Part shown: in pieces, positions 8,926 to 16,868 of the stretch
Position numbering within the stretch: the first letter of the stretch is position 1
Layout: each line of letters begins with the position of its first letter
DNA from: Conexibacter woesei Iso977N
GTDB lineage: Bacteria > Actinomycetota > Thermoleophilia > Solirubrobacterales > Solirubrobacteraceae
Length of the DNA stretch: 64,000 nucleotides
Direction of reading: 5' to 3'
Assembly (NCBI RefSeq): GCF_000424625.1
Contig: NZ_AUKG01000003.1
Location: 524,820-588,819, forward strand
The notes under the pieces: generated by a model
What the model saw: only the letters and a program-made list of their open reading frames with translations
Databases searched by the model: none
Told to the model about the DNA's origin: nothing
Translations under genes and position numbers: made by a program

Positions 8926-10284
8926 GTGACGCAGGTGCAGACCACCGCCGCCGGCAGGCTCCTCGAGCTTGTCGGCGGCGACCTGCGGGTCCCGCTCGTG
9001 GATGGCACGACGGCCCGCTACGTCAACCTCGACAACGCGGCGAGCGCCCCGGCGCTCGCGCCGGTCGCCGCGGTCGTCGACGAGCTCTTGGAGTACTACG
9101 GCAGCGTGCACCGCGGCGCGGGGTTCGCCTCGATCGTCAGCACCGAGGCCTACACCGCGGCGCGCGAGGTCGTCCGCGGCTTCGTCGGCGCGCGCGACGA
9201 CGACCTGGTGTTGTTCACGCGCAACACGACCGACGCCTTCAACCTGCTCGCCGCGGCGCTGCCGCCGGGCACGACGGTCGTGACGTTCGCGGGCGAGCAC
9301 CACGCGAACCTGCTGCCGTGGCGCAGACACGCGCAGACCGTCCACCTGCCGATCCCGTCCGGACCGGCGGAGGCGCTGGCCGCGCTCGACGGCGAGCTGC
9401 ACCGGCTCGGCGGGCGCGGGCCGGTGCTCGTGTCGGTGACGGGCGCGTCGAACGTGACCGGCGAGGTCTGGCCGATCGAGGAGATCGTGGCGATCGCGCA
9501 GCGCCACGGCGCGCGCGTCGCGCTGGACGCCGCGCAGCTGGCGGCGCACCGTGTTCTTGATGTTGAAGCCTGGGGCGTCGACTACGTCGCGTTCTCGGGC
9601 CACAAGGTGTACGCCCCGTACGGGGCGGGCGTGCTCGCGGGGCGGGCGGACTGGCTCGACGCCGGCCGCCCGCACGTCGCGGGCGGCGGTGCCGTCCGGC
9701 GCGTCGGCGTCGATGATGTGGAATGGGCGACCGGTCCCGCGCGCCACGAGGGCGGCACGCCCGCGGCGCTCGGCGCCGTGGCGATCGCCGCCGCCGTGCG
9801 GACGCTGGACGCCGCCGGCTGGGACGCGATCGTCGAGCACGAGGAGGAGCTCTTGCAGCGGTTGCTCGACGGCCTCGACGCGCTGCCCGGCCTCCGGACC
9901 TACACGCTCTGGGACCGGGCGCCGGACCGCGTCGGCGTCGTGACCTTCGGGGTCGACGGCCTCGACTCCGCGCTGCTCGCCGCCGCCCTCGGCGCCGAGC
10001 ACGCGATCGGCGTCCGCGACGGATCGTTCTGCGCCCACCCGCTGATGGAGCACTTCGGCGGCGGCCCGGCGCTCCGTGCCTCGATCGGCGTCGGCACGAG
10101 CGCCGACGACATCGACCGCCTGCTCAACGCGCTGAGCGACATCATCAACAACGGACCCCGCTGGACCTACGTCGAGGCCGACGGCTACGTGCTGCCCTCG
10201 CCGGACCCGCGCCCGCGCCCGTCGCTGGGCGGCCTCCTCGGCGCGACTCCGGTGGTCGTCGCCGGCGCGCCCTGCCGCACCTGA
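8926..10284 (+). CDS. Class-V PLP aminotransferase, cysteine desulfurase-like
   Basis: A 452 aa protein starting GTG 12 bp after the secreted thioredoxin-like gene. It has the class-V fold hallmarks: NLDNAASAPA near the N-terminus, HHANLLPW (cofactor-stacking histidine), ALDAAQLAAHRVLD and FSGHKVYAPYGAG, where K227 should bind PLP. This matches the SufS/CsdA/selenocysteine-lyase and isopenicillin-epimerase-like group. The region where desulfurases carry the catalytic cysteine reads GVRDGSFCAHPLMEHFGGG, so a cysteine is available. In context it could take sulfur from imported cystine/cysteine; being 2.6 kb from selD, selenium mobilisation is also conceivable. No SufBCD or IscU partner is present here. 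Confidence 0.75.
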   Translation: MTQVQTTAAGRLLELVGGDLRVPLVDGTTARYVNLDNAASAPALAPVAAVVDELLEYYGSVHRGAGFASIVSTEAYTAAREVVRGFVGARDDDLVLFTRNTTDAFNLLAAALPPGTTVVTFAGEHHANLLPWRRHAQTVHLPIPSGPAEALAALDGELHRLGGRGPVLVSVTGASNVTGEVWPIEEIVAIAQRHGARVALDAAQLAAHRVLDVEAWGVDYVAFSGHKVYAPYGAGVLAGRADWLDAGRPHVAGGGAVRRVGVDDVEWATGPARHEGGTPAALGAVAIAAAVRTLDAAGWDAIVEHEEELLQRLLDGLDALPGLRTYTLWDRAPDRVGVVTFGVDGLDSALLAAALGAEHAIGVRDGSFCAHPLMEHFGGGPALRASIGVGTSADDIDRLLNALSDIINNGPRWTYVEADGYVLPSPDPRPRPSLGGLLGATPVVVAGAPCRT

Positions 10285-10297
10285 GCGCGCCGGTCGG

Positions 10298-11080
10298 CTA
10301 CTTCCTGCCCAGCTCGGCCATCGTCTTGCGCAGGGCCTCCATGAGGTCCGGCGCGGGCGATGGCTCGTCGTCCTGGGCGGGCGCGTCGATCGTCCCGTCC
10401 CTCTCCTTGGCCCTGACGATCCTCTGCAGCCGCCTGCGGTGCTCGTCCCTGTAGGCCTTGGGGTCGAAGTCCACCGACAACGCCTCGACGAGCCTGACCG
10501 CCTGGGACAGCGCCTTGGCCGCCGGCCTCCTGCCGCCGTTGTCGATGTCCTTGGTCGGCCGGATCTCGTCCGGGAACAACATGGTGGTCAACGCGAGCAG
10601 GTTGTCGCGGACACGGACGGTGACGAGGTACTCCTTCGTGCGCAGCACGAAGCGCCCGAGCGCCACGCGGTCGGTGCTGCCCATCGCCTCGATCAGAAGG
10701 CGGTAGGCGCGCTTGGTCCCGGCCGACTCGCCGGTCGGCAGCAGCCAGTAGGGGTGGTCGAAGAGGATCGGGTCGACGTCGGCGGCGTCGACGAAGGACT
10801 GGATCTCGATCGTGCGCGTGCGCTGGGGCGCGATCGCGGCCAGCTCGTCGTCGGTCAGGACGACCTGCCTGCCGGACCTCAACTCATAGGCCTTGCCGAT
10901 GTCCTCGTAGGCGACCTCCTCGTCCTCCCTGCTGCAGAAGCGCCGGATCTCGACCCGCGCGCCGTCCTTCTCGTGCAGCTGGTGGAAGTGCACGTCGAGG
11001 TCGCGCCCCGCGCTGTAGAGCGCGACCGGGACGTTGACGAGCCCGAAGCTCAGCGAGCCCGACCAGAGCGAGCGGGCCAT
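10298..11080 (-). CDS. ku: Ku DNA-end-binding protein (paralogue 1)
   Basis: A 260 aa protein, the usual size for bacterial Ku. It begins MARSLWSGSLSFGLVNVPVALYSA, the standard Ku opening, and carries the core beta-barrel/bridge residues (HFHQLHEKDGARV, RRFCSREDEEVAYEDIGKAYEL, FDHPYWLLP, RVALGRFVLRTKEYLVTVR). In non-homologous end joining Ku forms a dimer that rings DNA ends and recruits LigD. The C-terminal tail is short and acidic (DDEPSPAPDLMEALRKTMAELGRK). Its ATG overlaps the stop of a second Ku gene in ATGA form, so the pair is co-translated. No ligD lies in this window. It converges with the PLP enzyme gene 13 bp away. Confidence 0.95.
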   Translation of the reverse strand: MARSLWSGSLSFGLVNVPVALYSAGRDLDVHFHQLHEKDGARVEIRRFCSREDEEVAYEDIGKAYELRSGRQVVLTDDELAAIAPQRTRTIEIQSFVDAADVDPILFDHPYWLLPTGESAGTKRAYRLLIEAMGSTDRVALGRFVLRTKEYLVTVRVRDNLLALTTMLFPDEIRPTKDIDNGGRRPAAKALSQAVRLVEALSVDFDPKAYRDEHRRRLQRIVRAKERDGTIDAPAQDDEPSPAPDLMEALRKTMAELGRK

Positions 11081-11895
11081 CAGGCGGCCGCCTTCTTCTT
11101 GGTGGCCTTGGCCCTGGTCCTGCCCCTGCGCCTCGGCAGGCTCGCCTCCAAGGCGGCGGCGAGGTCGTCGCGCTCCTCCTCGGGCTCCGCCTCCGGGATG
11201 TCGATGTCCCTGCCCCTGGCCTTGTCCCTGATCGCGGCGAGCACGGTCTCGCGGTACTCGTCGTGCAGCCTGCCGGGGCGGAAGTCCTCGGTCAGCGCCG
11301 CGACGAGCTGCTCGGCCATCCTGACCTCCCTGGCCTCCGGCCTGCCCGCGAGGCGCGGCGCGTCGAGGTCCCTGCGCGTGACCAGCTCGTCGGCGAAGCG
11401 CATCGTGTGCAAGGCCAGGACCTTCTCATAGGCCTTGATCGCGACCAGGTACTCGCGGTGGTGGAACGTGAAGCGTCCGATCGCGGCGCGGCCGGTCTGC
11501 TCGAGCGCGTCGTGCAGCAACCGATAGGCGTCGCCGCCCTCGTCGCGCGCGCCCAAGAAGTAGGCCTTGTCGAAGTACACCGGGTCGATCGCGGCGGCGT
11601 CGACGAAGTGCTCGACGTCGATGATCCGCGAGCGCGAGCCGCCGGCCGCGTCGATCTCCTCCTGGTCGACGACGACGTACCTGCCCTCGCGCACCTCGAA
11701 GCCCTTGACGACCTCGTCCTTGGCGACCTCCCTGTCCTCCTTGGTGCAGAACGGCCGGTGCTCGATCCGCGCGCCGTCCTTCAGGTGCACCTCGTGGAAG
11801 TGCACCGTCCTGGGCGCGACCGCCGAGTAGAGCTTGATCGGGACGGCGACCGCGCCGAACGCGATCGTGCCGTTCCACAGCGAGCGGGGTGCCAT
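11080..11895 (-). CDS. ku: Ku DNA-end-binding protein (paralogue 2, Lys-rich tail)
   Basis: A 271 aa protein beginning MAPRSLWNGTIAFGAVAVPIKLYSAV, a second full-length Ku. The core motifs (HFHEVHLKDGARIEHRPFC, VVKGFEV, YFDKAYFLGARDEGGDAYRLLHDAL, AIGRFTFHHREYLVAI) are intact. It differs from its neighbour in a basic C-terminal extension (RRRGRTRAKATKKKAAA) of the kind that adds DNA affinity in some actinobacterial Ku proteins. Two non-identical Ku proteins in one operon allow a heterodimer. The upstream oxidoreductase ends 21 bp before it on the same strand, so it may share that transcript. Confidence 0.95.
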   Translation of the reverse strand: MAPRSLWNGTIAFGAVAVPIKLYSAVAPRTVHFHEVHLKDGARIEHRPFCTKEDREVAKDEVVKGFEVREGRYVVVDQEEIDAAGGSRSRIIDVEHFVDAAAIDPVYFDKAYFLGARDEGGDAYRLLHDALEQTGRAAIGRFTFHHREYLVAIKAYEKVLALHTMRFADELVTRRDLDAPRLAGRPEAREVRMAEQLVAALTEDFRPGRLHDEYRETVLAAIRDKARGRDIDIPEAEPEEERDDLAAALEASLPRRRGRTRAKATKKKAAA

Positions 11896-11916
11896 GCCCC
11901 GGGCCTACCCGGCGCG

Positions 11917-12858
11917 CTACGGGATCAGCGCGAGCTTGCCGCCCGGGTGGCCGCCGCGCAGGAGCTCCAGCGCCGCGGGCGCCTCGTCGAGCGGGAACGT
12001 GCGGGCGATCGGGACGACGAGGTCGCCCGCGGCGGCGAGCGCGATCAGCTCGGGGCGGATCGTGTCGCGGAAGGCGGCGGAGGTCGGGTTCGACCCGCCG
12101 AGCTGGTGGAAGCCGGCCTCCCGCGCGCGGGCCATGTTCGCGACGGTCAGGATCCGGCCGCGGTCGGCGACGAGGCTCAGCGACACGTCGGACGCCTCGT
12201 CGGTCCCGGCCGTGTCGAGCGCGACGTCGATCCCGCCGGGCGCCAGCTCGCGCACGCGCGCCTCGAGGCCGTCGCCGTAGGCGACCGGCTCGCCGCCGAA
12301 GCGCGTCACGACGTCGCGGCGCGCGTCGCTCGTCGTCCCGATCACGCGCGCGCCGCGGCGGCGTGCGAGCTGCAGCACCGCGACGCCGACCGCGCCCGAC
12401 GCGCCGTGGAGCAGCACCGTGTCGGTGTCGGTGACCTTGGTCACCTCGAGCATCTCGGCGGCGGTCGCGCCCGCGAGCAGGAGGTTCGCGGCCTCCGGGA
12501 ACGGCAGCGTCGCGGGCTTGAGGAACACGTCCTTGGCCGGGACCGTGAGCGTGCTCGCGTAGCCGCCGGTGACGCGGAACGCGAGCACCTCGTCGCCCAC
12601 GTTCGCGGGGCCGGAGCCGATGCCGGTGTCCGGCCCGATCGCGGTCAGCGTGCCCGCGACCTCGAAGCCGGGCGCGTAGGGCAGGACCGCCGGGTCGCCG
12701 GCCGCGAAGCGCTTGAAGTCCGCGGGGTTCATGCCGGCGGCGGCGACCGCGATCGTCACCTCGCCCGGCCCGGGCTCCGGGACGTCGGCCTCGACGAGCG
12801 TGAGGGCGTCCTGCGGTGTGCCGAAGCGCTCGGCGATCCAGCGGCGGGCGGTGGGCAT
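11917..12858 (-). CDS. NADP-dependent zinc-less quinone oxidoreductase (MDR family)
   Basis: A 313 aa member of the medium-chain reductase superfamily. Residues ~1-125 form the GroES-like domain (PGPGEVTIAVAAAGMNPADFK, GFEVAGTLTAIG, GDEVLAFR). The nucleotide-binding domain carries LLHGASGAVGVAVLQLARRRGARVIGT and the C-terminus PLDEAPAALELLRGGHPGGKLALIP. No structural zinc cysteines are seen, as in quinone oxidoreductases of the Qor/ζ-crystallin type. The likely role is NADPH-dependent reduction of quinones or enones in the cytoplasm. It is divergent from selD with only 44 bp between starts; no functional link to selenium is evident. Confidence 0.85.
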   Translation of the reverse strand: MPTARRWIAERFGTPQDALTLVEADVPEPGPGEVTIAVAAAGMNPADFKRFAAGDPAVLPYAPGFEVAGTLTAIGPDTGIGSGPANVGDEVLAFRVTGGYASTLTVPAKDVFLKPATLPFPEAANLLLAGATAAEMLEVTKVTDTDTVLLHGASGAVGVAVLQLARRRGARVIGTTSDARRDVVTRFGGEPVAYGDGLEARVRELAPGGIDVALDTAGTDEASDVSLSLVADRGRILTVANMARAREAGFHQLGGSNPTSAAFRDTIRPELIALAAAGDLVVPIARTFPLDEAPAALELLRGGHPGGKLALIP

Positions 12859-12902
12859 GCACCCGAGTCTCGCAAAACCGGCGCGGGAGTATGGTGGGGC
12901 GC

Positions 12903-13937
12903 ATGGCCGCCGTCACCAGCCCGGTCCCGCTGACGTCGCTGTCCTCGGGCGCCGGCTGCGGCTGCAAGCTCGCCGCCGCCGACCTGCTCCCGATCGTCAG
13001 GGACCTCCCGGCCGCGACCGACCCGCGCCTGCTCGTCGGCTCGTCGACCGGCGACGACGCCGCGGTGTTCCGGATCAGCGACGACGTCGCGCTGGTCCAG
13101 ACGATCGACTTCTTCACCCCGTTGGTGGACGATCCTTACGACTTCGGCCGTGTCGCCGCCGCCAACGCGCTGAGCGACGTGTACGCCATGGGCGGCGTCC
13201 CGGTGACCGCGATGAACGTCGTCGCGTTCCCGCTGGAGCGCCTCGGCGGCGACGTGCTCGGCGCGATCCTGCGCGGGGGCGCCGACGTGGTGGCGCAAGC
13301 GGGCGCGTCGGTCGTCGGCGGGCACTCGATCAAGGACGACGAGCCGAAGTACGGGTTGGCGGTGACCGGGACGGTGCACCCGGACCGGATCGTGGCGAAC
13401 GCGGGCGGGCAGGTCGGCGATGTCCTGGTGTTGACCAAGCCGCTCGGCGTCGGCGCGATCGTCACCGCCGCCAAGCGCGGCGCCGCGGGGCCGGACCTCG
13501 TCGCGCGCGCGGTCGAGGTCATGGTGGAGCTCAACGCCGACGCGTCGCGCGTCGCGCTGGCCGCGGGCGTGCACGCGATGACCGACGTGACGGGCTTCGG
13601 GTTGTTGGGGCACTTGCACAACGTCGCGCGCGAGAGCGGGCTGGCGGCGGAGGTCGACGCGGCCGCGGTCCCGGCGATCGACGGGGTCGAGGCGCTGCTG
13701 TGCGCCGAGGGCGCCGTCTCCGGCGGCAGCGCCCGCAACGCCGAGTGGGCGGCGGGCTTCGCGACGATCGGCGACCGCGTCGAGCCCTGGCGCGCGCGGC
13801 TGCTGACCGACGCCACGACGTCCGGCGGGTTGTTGATGGCCTTGCCCGCTCAGACCGACGTCGCCGCCGCGATCCCCGGCGGCACGGTGGTCGGCCGCCT
13901 CACCGACGGCCCGCCTGGCACGATCTCGGTCGCATGA
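12903..13937 (+). CDS. selD: Selenide, water dikinase SelD
   Basis: A 344 aa protein that makes selenophosphate from selenide and ATP, the selenium donor for selenocysteine. The N-terminus reads SLSSGAGCGCKLAAADL, with the catalytic cysteine at C19 (Cys, not Sec, form) and the lysine at 22. Further signatures are GDDAAVFRISDDVALVQTIDFFTP, GRVAAANALSDVYAMGGVP, GGHSIKDDEPKYGLAVTG and TGFGLLGHLHNVA. I placed the start at the ATG preceded by GGTGGGG; an in-frame ATG at 12891 is the alternative. It is the first gene of selD-selC-selB-selA; the tRNA begins 10 bp after its stop. Confidence 0.96.
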   Translation: MAAVTSPVPLTSLSSGAGCGCKLAAADLLPIVRDLPAATDPRLLVGSSTGDDAAVFRISDDVALVQTIDFFTPLVDDPYDFGRVAAANALSDVYAMGGVPVTAMNVVAFPLERLGGDVLGAILRGGADVVAQAGASVVGGHSIKDDEPKYGLAVTGTVHPDRIVANAGGQVGDVLVLTKPLGVGAIVTAAKRGAAGPDLVARAVEVMVELNADASRVALAAGVHAMTDVTGFGLLGHLHNVARESGLAAEVDAAAVPAIDGVEALLCAEGAVSGGSARNAEWAAGFATIGDRVEPWRARLLTDATTSGGLLMALPAQTDVAAAIPGGTVVGRLTDGPPGTISVA

Positions 13938-13947
13938 CGCAGCACCT

Positions 13948-14039
13948 GGAGCGGCCCGGGGCCGGTGCCCCGATCGGCCTTCAAAGCCGCTGGCGGCGCC
14001 TCGACCGCGCCGGGAAGGTTCGACTCCTTCGCCGCTCCG
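13948..14039 (+). tRNA. selC: tRNA-Sec (anticodon UCA)
   Basis: A 92-nt selenocysteine tRNA. The acceptor stem is 8 bp (GGAGCGGC 13948-13955 with GCCGCTCC 14031-14038; discriminator G 14039). The D arm is the long 6-bp/4-nt type (13957-13962 with 13967-13972). The anticodon loop CTTCAAA (13979-13985) has TCA at 13981-13983; its stem has four G-C pairs closed by a T/C mismatch. A long variable arm has a 6-bp stem (13994-13999 with 14007-14012) and a 7-nt loop, and the T arm is GAAGG-TTCGACT-CCTTC. The 8+5 acceptor/T geometry is diagnostic of bacterial tRNA-Sec. CCA is not encoded. The selB ATG begins 2 nt after the discriminator base. Confidence 0.97.
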
Positions 14040-14040
14040 T

Positions 14041-15555
14041 ATGAGTCCGCCGCCGTATGGCGCGGCGGCCGCCGTCCCGCCGCTGACGCTCGGGACCGCG
14101 GGGCACATCGACCACGGCAAGAGCGCGCTGGTGCGGGCGCTGACCGGGGTCGAGACCGACCGGTTGGAGGAGGAGCGGCGGCGGGGGATCTCGATCGTGC
14201 TCGGGTACGCGCCGCTGGCGCTGCCGTCGGGGCGGCGGGTGAGCGTCGTGGACGTCCCGGGGCACGAGCGGTTCGTCCGGACGATGGTTGCGGGGGCGAC
14301 CGGGATCGACTGCTACATGATGGTCGTCGCGGCCGACGACGGGGTGATGCCGCAGACGGTCGAGCACGCGACGGTGCTCGACGCGCTTGGCGTACATGAT
14401 GGTGTCGTCGCGATCACGAAGGCCGACGTCGCCGCCCCGGAGCGCGCGCTGGCTGAGGCGCGCGAGCTGCTGCCGCGCGCTGCGGCGTTCGTGCCGTGCT
14501 CGGCGGTGACGGGGCAGGGCGTGGCGGACGTGGCCGCGGCACTCGACGCGGTCGCCGCGGGGCTGCCGGGACGCGCGGGGGACGACGGCGACGCGGTCCT
14601 GCACGTCGACCGCGCGTTCACGGTCGACGGGATCGGGACGGTCGTCACGGGCACGCTGTGGTCGGGCCGGATCGCGCGGGGCGACATGATGGCTTTGCTC
14701 CCCGGCGGGCGCGAGGCGCGGGTCCGGTCGGTCCAGGTCCATGATGTCGACGTGGACGCCGCCGAGGCGGGGCAGCGCGTCGCGGTCGCGCTGGCGGGCG
14801 TCCGAGCGCGAGAGGTGGCGCGCGGCGACGTCCTGGCCGCGCCGGGCGCGCGGAGCGAGTCCACCATCTTGGACTGCGCGCTGGCGCTGCGCGACGACGC
14901 GCGCCACGGCGAGCGCGTCCACGTCCACCATGGGACGCGCGAGGCGCCCGCGCGGCTGAGCGACCTCGGCGACGGCCTCTGGCAGCTGCGCCTGGAGGCA
15001 CCGCTGATGGCTGCCGACGGCGACCGCGTCGTCGTCCGCCGCCTCTCGCCGCCCGACACGCTCGGCGGCGGCACCGTCCTCGACGCGCGCGCGAGCAAGC
15101 ACGGCCGCCGCGCCGACGTCCTCGCCCGCCTCGTCGCGCGCCGCGACGGGCGGCCGGAGCCCGCGGCGCCCGTGCCTGCCGAGGCGCCCGCGCCGCCCGC
15201 CGCCGCCGCGCCCGCCGTCGCCCCGGAACAGCGCGCCGCCGCCGACGCGCTCGCCGCCGAGCTGCGCGCCACGCTGCTGCTCTCCGAGGCGCAGGTCGAC
15301 CGCGCCGCGCTCGCGCTGCTGCGGGAAGAGGGGCGAGCGGTCCGGATCAGTGGCACCCTGTACGCCGATGCGGCGATCGCCGACGAGACCCGGAGCAAGA
15401 TCATGGCGTTGATCGCGGAGCGCGGCTCGGCGTCGCTCGCCGAGGTCCGCGACGCGCTCGCCACCGGCCGCAAGCCCGCGCAGGCGTTCCTCGAGCACCT
15501 CGACGCCCAGCGCGTCACGCGCCGCTTGCCCGACGACCGCCGCGTGCTGCGATGA
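14041..15555 (+). CDS. selB: Selenocysteine-specific elongation factor SelB
   Basis: A 504 aa GTPase that carries Sec-tRNA to the ribosome and binds the SECIS hairpin through its C-terminal winged helices. The G domain shows GHIDHGKS (21-28), the RRRGISI switch, DVPGHE and TKAD. A translation-factor beta-barrel follows (residues ~185-350). An Ala/Pro linker (~377-397) then leads to a short winged-helix region ending FLEHLDAQRVTRRLPDDRRVL. At 504 aa it is shorter than the ~610 aa E. coli protein, so it has fewer or reduced winged helices. The ATG is directly behind selC with no Shine-Dalgarno sequence. The stop overlaps selA (ATGA). Confidence 0.95.
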   Translation: MSPPPYGAAAAVPPLTLGTAGHIDHGKSALVRALTGVETDRLEEERRRGISIVLGYAPLALPSGRRVSVVDVPGHERFVRTMVAGATGIDCYMMVVAADDGVMPQTVEHATVLDALGVHDGVVAITKADVAAPERALAEARELLPRAAAFVPCSAVTGQGVADVAAALDAVAAGLPGRAGDDGDAVLHVDRAFTVDGIGTVVTGTLWSGRIARGDMMALLPGGREARVRSVQVHDVDVDAAEAGQRVAVALAGVRAREVARGDVLAAPGARSESTILDCALALRDDARHGERVHVHHGTREAPARLSDLGDGLWQLRLEAPLMAADGDRVVVRRLSPPDTLGGGTVLDARASKHGRRADVLARLVARRDGRPEPAAPVPAEAPAPPAAAAPAVAPEQRAAADALAAELRATLLLSEAQVDRAALALLREEGRAVRISGTLYADAAIADETRSKIMALIAERGSASLAEVRDALATGRKPAQAFLEHLDAQRVTRRLPDDRRVLR

Positions 15556-16868
15556 CCACGCAGAACGAGCTCCTGCGCGCGCTGCCCGCCGTCGACCGCC
15601 TCGCCGCCGAGGCCGGTGGGCCGGAGGCGATCGCTGCCGCGCGCGCCGTCGTGGAGGAGCGCCGCGCTGAGATCCTCGCGGGCGCGACCGACGACCCCAA
15701 CCTGCTCGACCGCGTCCGCGCGCGCCTGGCGCCGTCGCCGCGCCGCGTCGTCAACGCGACCGGCGTGATCATCCACACCAACTTGGGTCGCGCCCCGCTG
15801 GCCGAGCAGGCCGCCGAAGCGGTCGCGCGCGCCGCGCGCGGCTACCTCGACCTTGAGCTGGACCTCGCCTCCGGCCGCCGCGGCGGCCGCGACGCCCACG
15901 CCGCGCGGCTGATCGCCGAGCTGACCGGCGCGCAGGACGCGCTCGTCGTCAACAACGGCGCGGCCGCGACGCTGCTGGCCGCCGCCGCGCTCGCCGGGCC
16001 GGGGAAGGCGATCGTCGTCTCCCGCGGCCAGCTGGTCGAGATCGGCGGTGGCTTCCGCGTCCCGGAGGTCGTGGCCCAGGCCGGCGCGCGCCTGGTCGAG
16101 GTCGGCACGACCAACCGCACCAACATCACGGACTACGAGCGCGCGCTCGCCGACGGCGCCGACGTGATCCTGCGCGTGCACCAGTCGAACTTCCGCACGG
16201 TCGGCTTCACCGCCGACGTCGGCATCGAGCAACTCACCGCACTGGGCGCGCCCGTGATCGACGACCTCGGCTCCGGCGTCCTGGCCGAGGACCCGATCTT
16301 CGCCGACGAGCCGTCGGTCCGCGCCTCGATCGCCGCCGGGGCGGCGCTCGTCGCGTTCAGCGGCGACAAGCTGCTCGGCGGCCCGCAGGCCGGGATCCTC
16401 GCCGGGACCAAGGCTGCCGTCGCGCAGGCCCGCGCCCACCCGCTCGCCCGCGCGCTGCGCGTCGGCCGCCTCCCGATGGCTGCGCTGACCGCCACGCTGC
16501 GCCTCTACCGCGACCCGGCGCACGCCCGCCAGGCGATCCCGGTCCTGGCCATGCTCGACGTCCCGGAGCATGTCCTCCAACAACGCGCGCAGCGCATCGC
16601 ACAGGCCACCGGCGGTGAGATCGTCACCGCGACCTCCAAGGTCGGCGGCGGCGCGCTCCCGCTCCTGGAGCTGCGCGGCCCCGCGGTCGCGGTCGGCCCG
16701 CTCGGCGCGGGTGTCGACGCGCTCGCCGCGCGCCTCCGCGCCCAGGACCCGCCGCTGCTCGTCCGCGTCCACGAGGGCCGCGTCCTCGTCGACCCCCGGA
16801 CGCTCTACGACGACGCCGAGCTCGGCGCGGCACTGGCCGCGCTGCGCGCAGCGCTCGCCGCGGCCTAG
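15552..16868 (+). CDS. selA: L-seryl-tRNA(Sec) selenium transferase SelA
   Basis: A 438 aa PLP enzyme that converts seryl-tRNA-Sec to selenocysteyl-tRNA-Sec using selenophosphate. The family landmarks are clear: RRVVNATGVIIHTNLGRAPL, GYLDLELDLASGRRG, VNNGAAATLLAAAAL, SRGQLVEIGGGFRVPEV, GTTNRTNITDYE, VHQSNFRTVGF, DLGSGVL and FSGDKLLGGPQAG, where K273 is the PLP lysine. The length is close to the typical ~460 aa. It starts inside the selB stop (ATGA). Its own TAG stop lies within a CTAG palindrome that also supplies the stop of the opposing formate-channel gene. Confidence 0.96.
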   Translation: MTTQNELLRALPAVDRLAAEAGGPEAIAAARAVVEERRAEILAGATDDPNLLDRVRARLAPSPRRVVNATGVIIHTNLGRAPLAEQAAEAVARAARGYLDLELDLASGRRGGRDAHAARLIAELTGAQDALVVNNGAAATLLAAAALAGPGKAIVVSRGQLVEIGGGFRVPEVVAQAGARLVEVGTTNRTNITDYERALADGADVILRVHQSNFRTVGFTADVGIEQLTALGAPVIDDLGSGVLAEDPIFADEPSVRASIAAGAALVAFSGDKLLGGPQAGILAGTKAAVAQARAHPLARALRVGRLPMAALTATLRLYRDPAHARQAIPVLAMLDVPEHVLQQRAQRIAQATGGEIVTATSKVGGGALPLLELRGPAVAVGPLGAGVDALAARLRAQDPPLLVRVHEGRVLVDPRTLYDDAELGAALAALRAALAAA

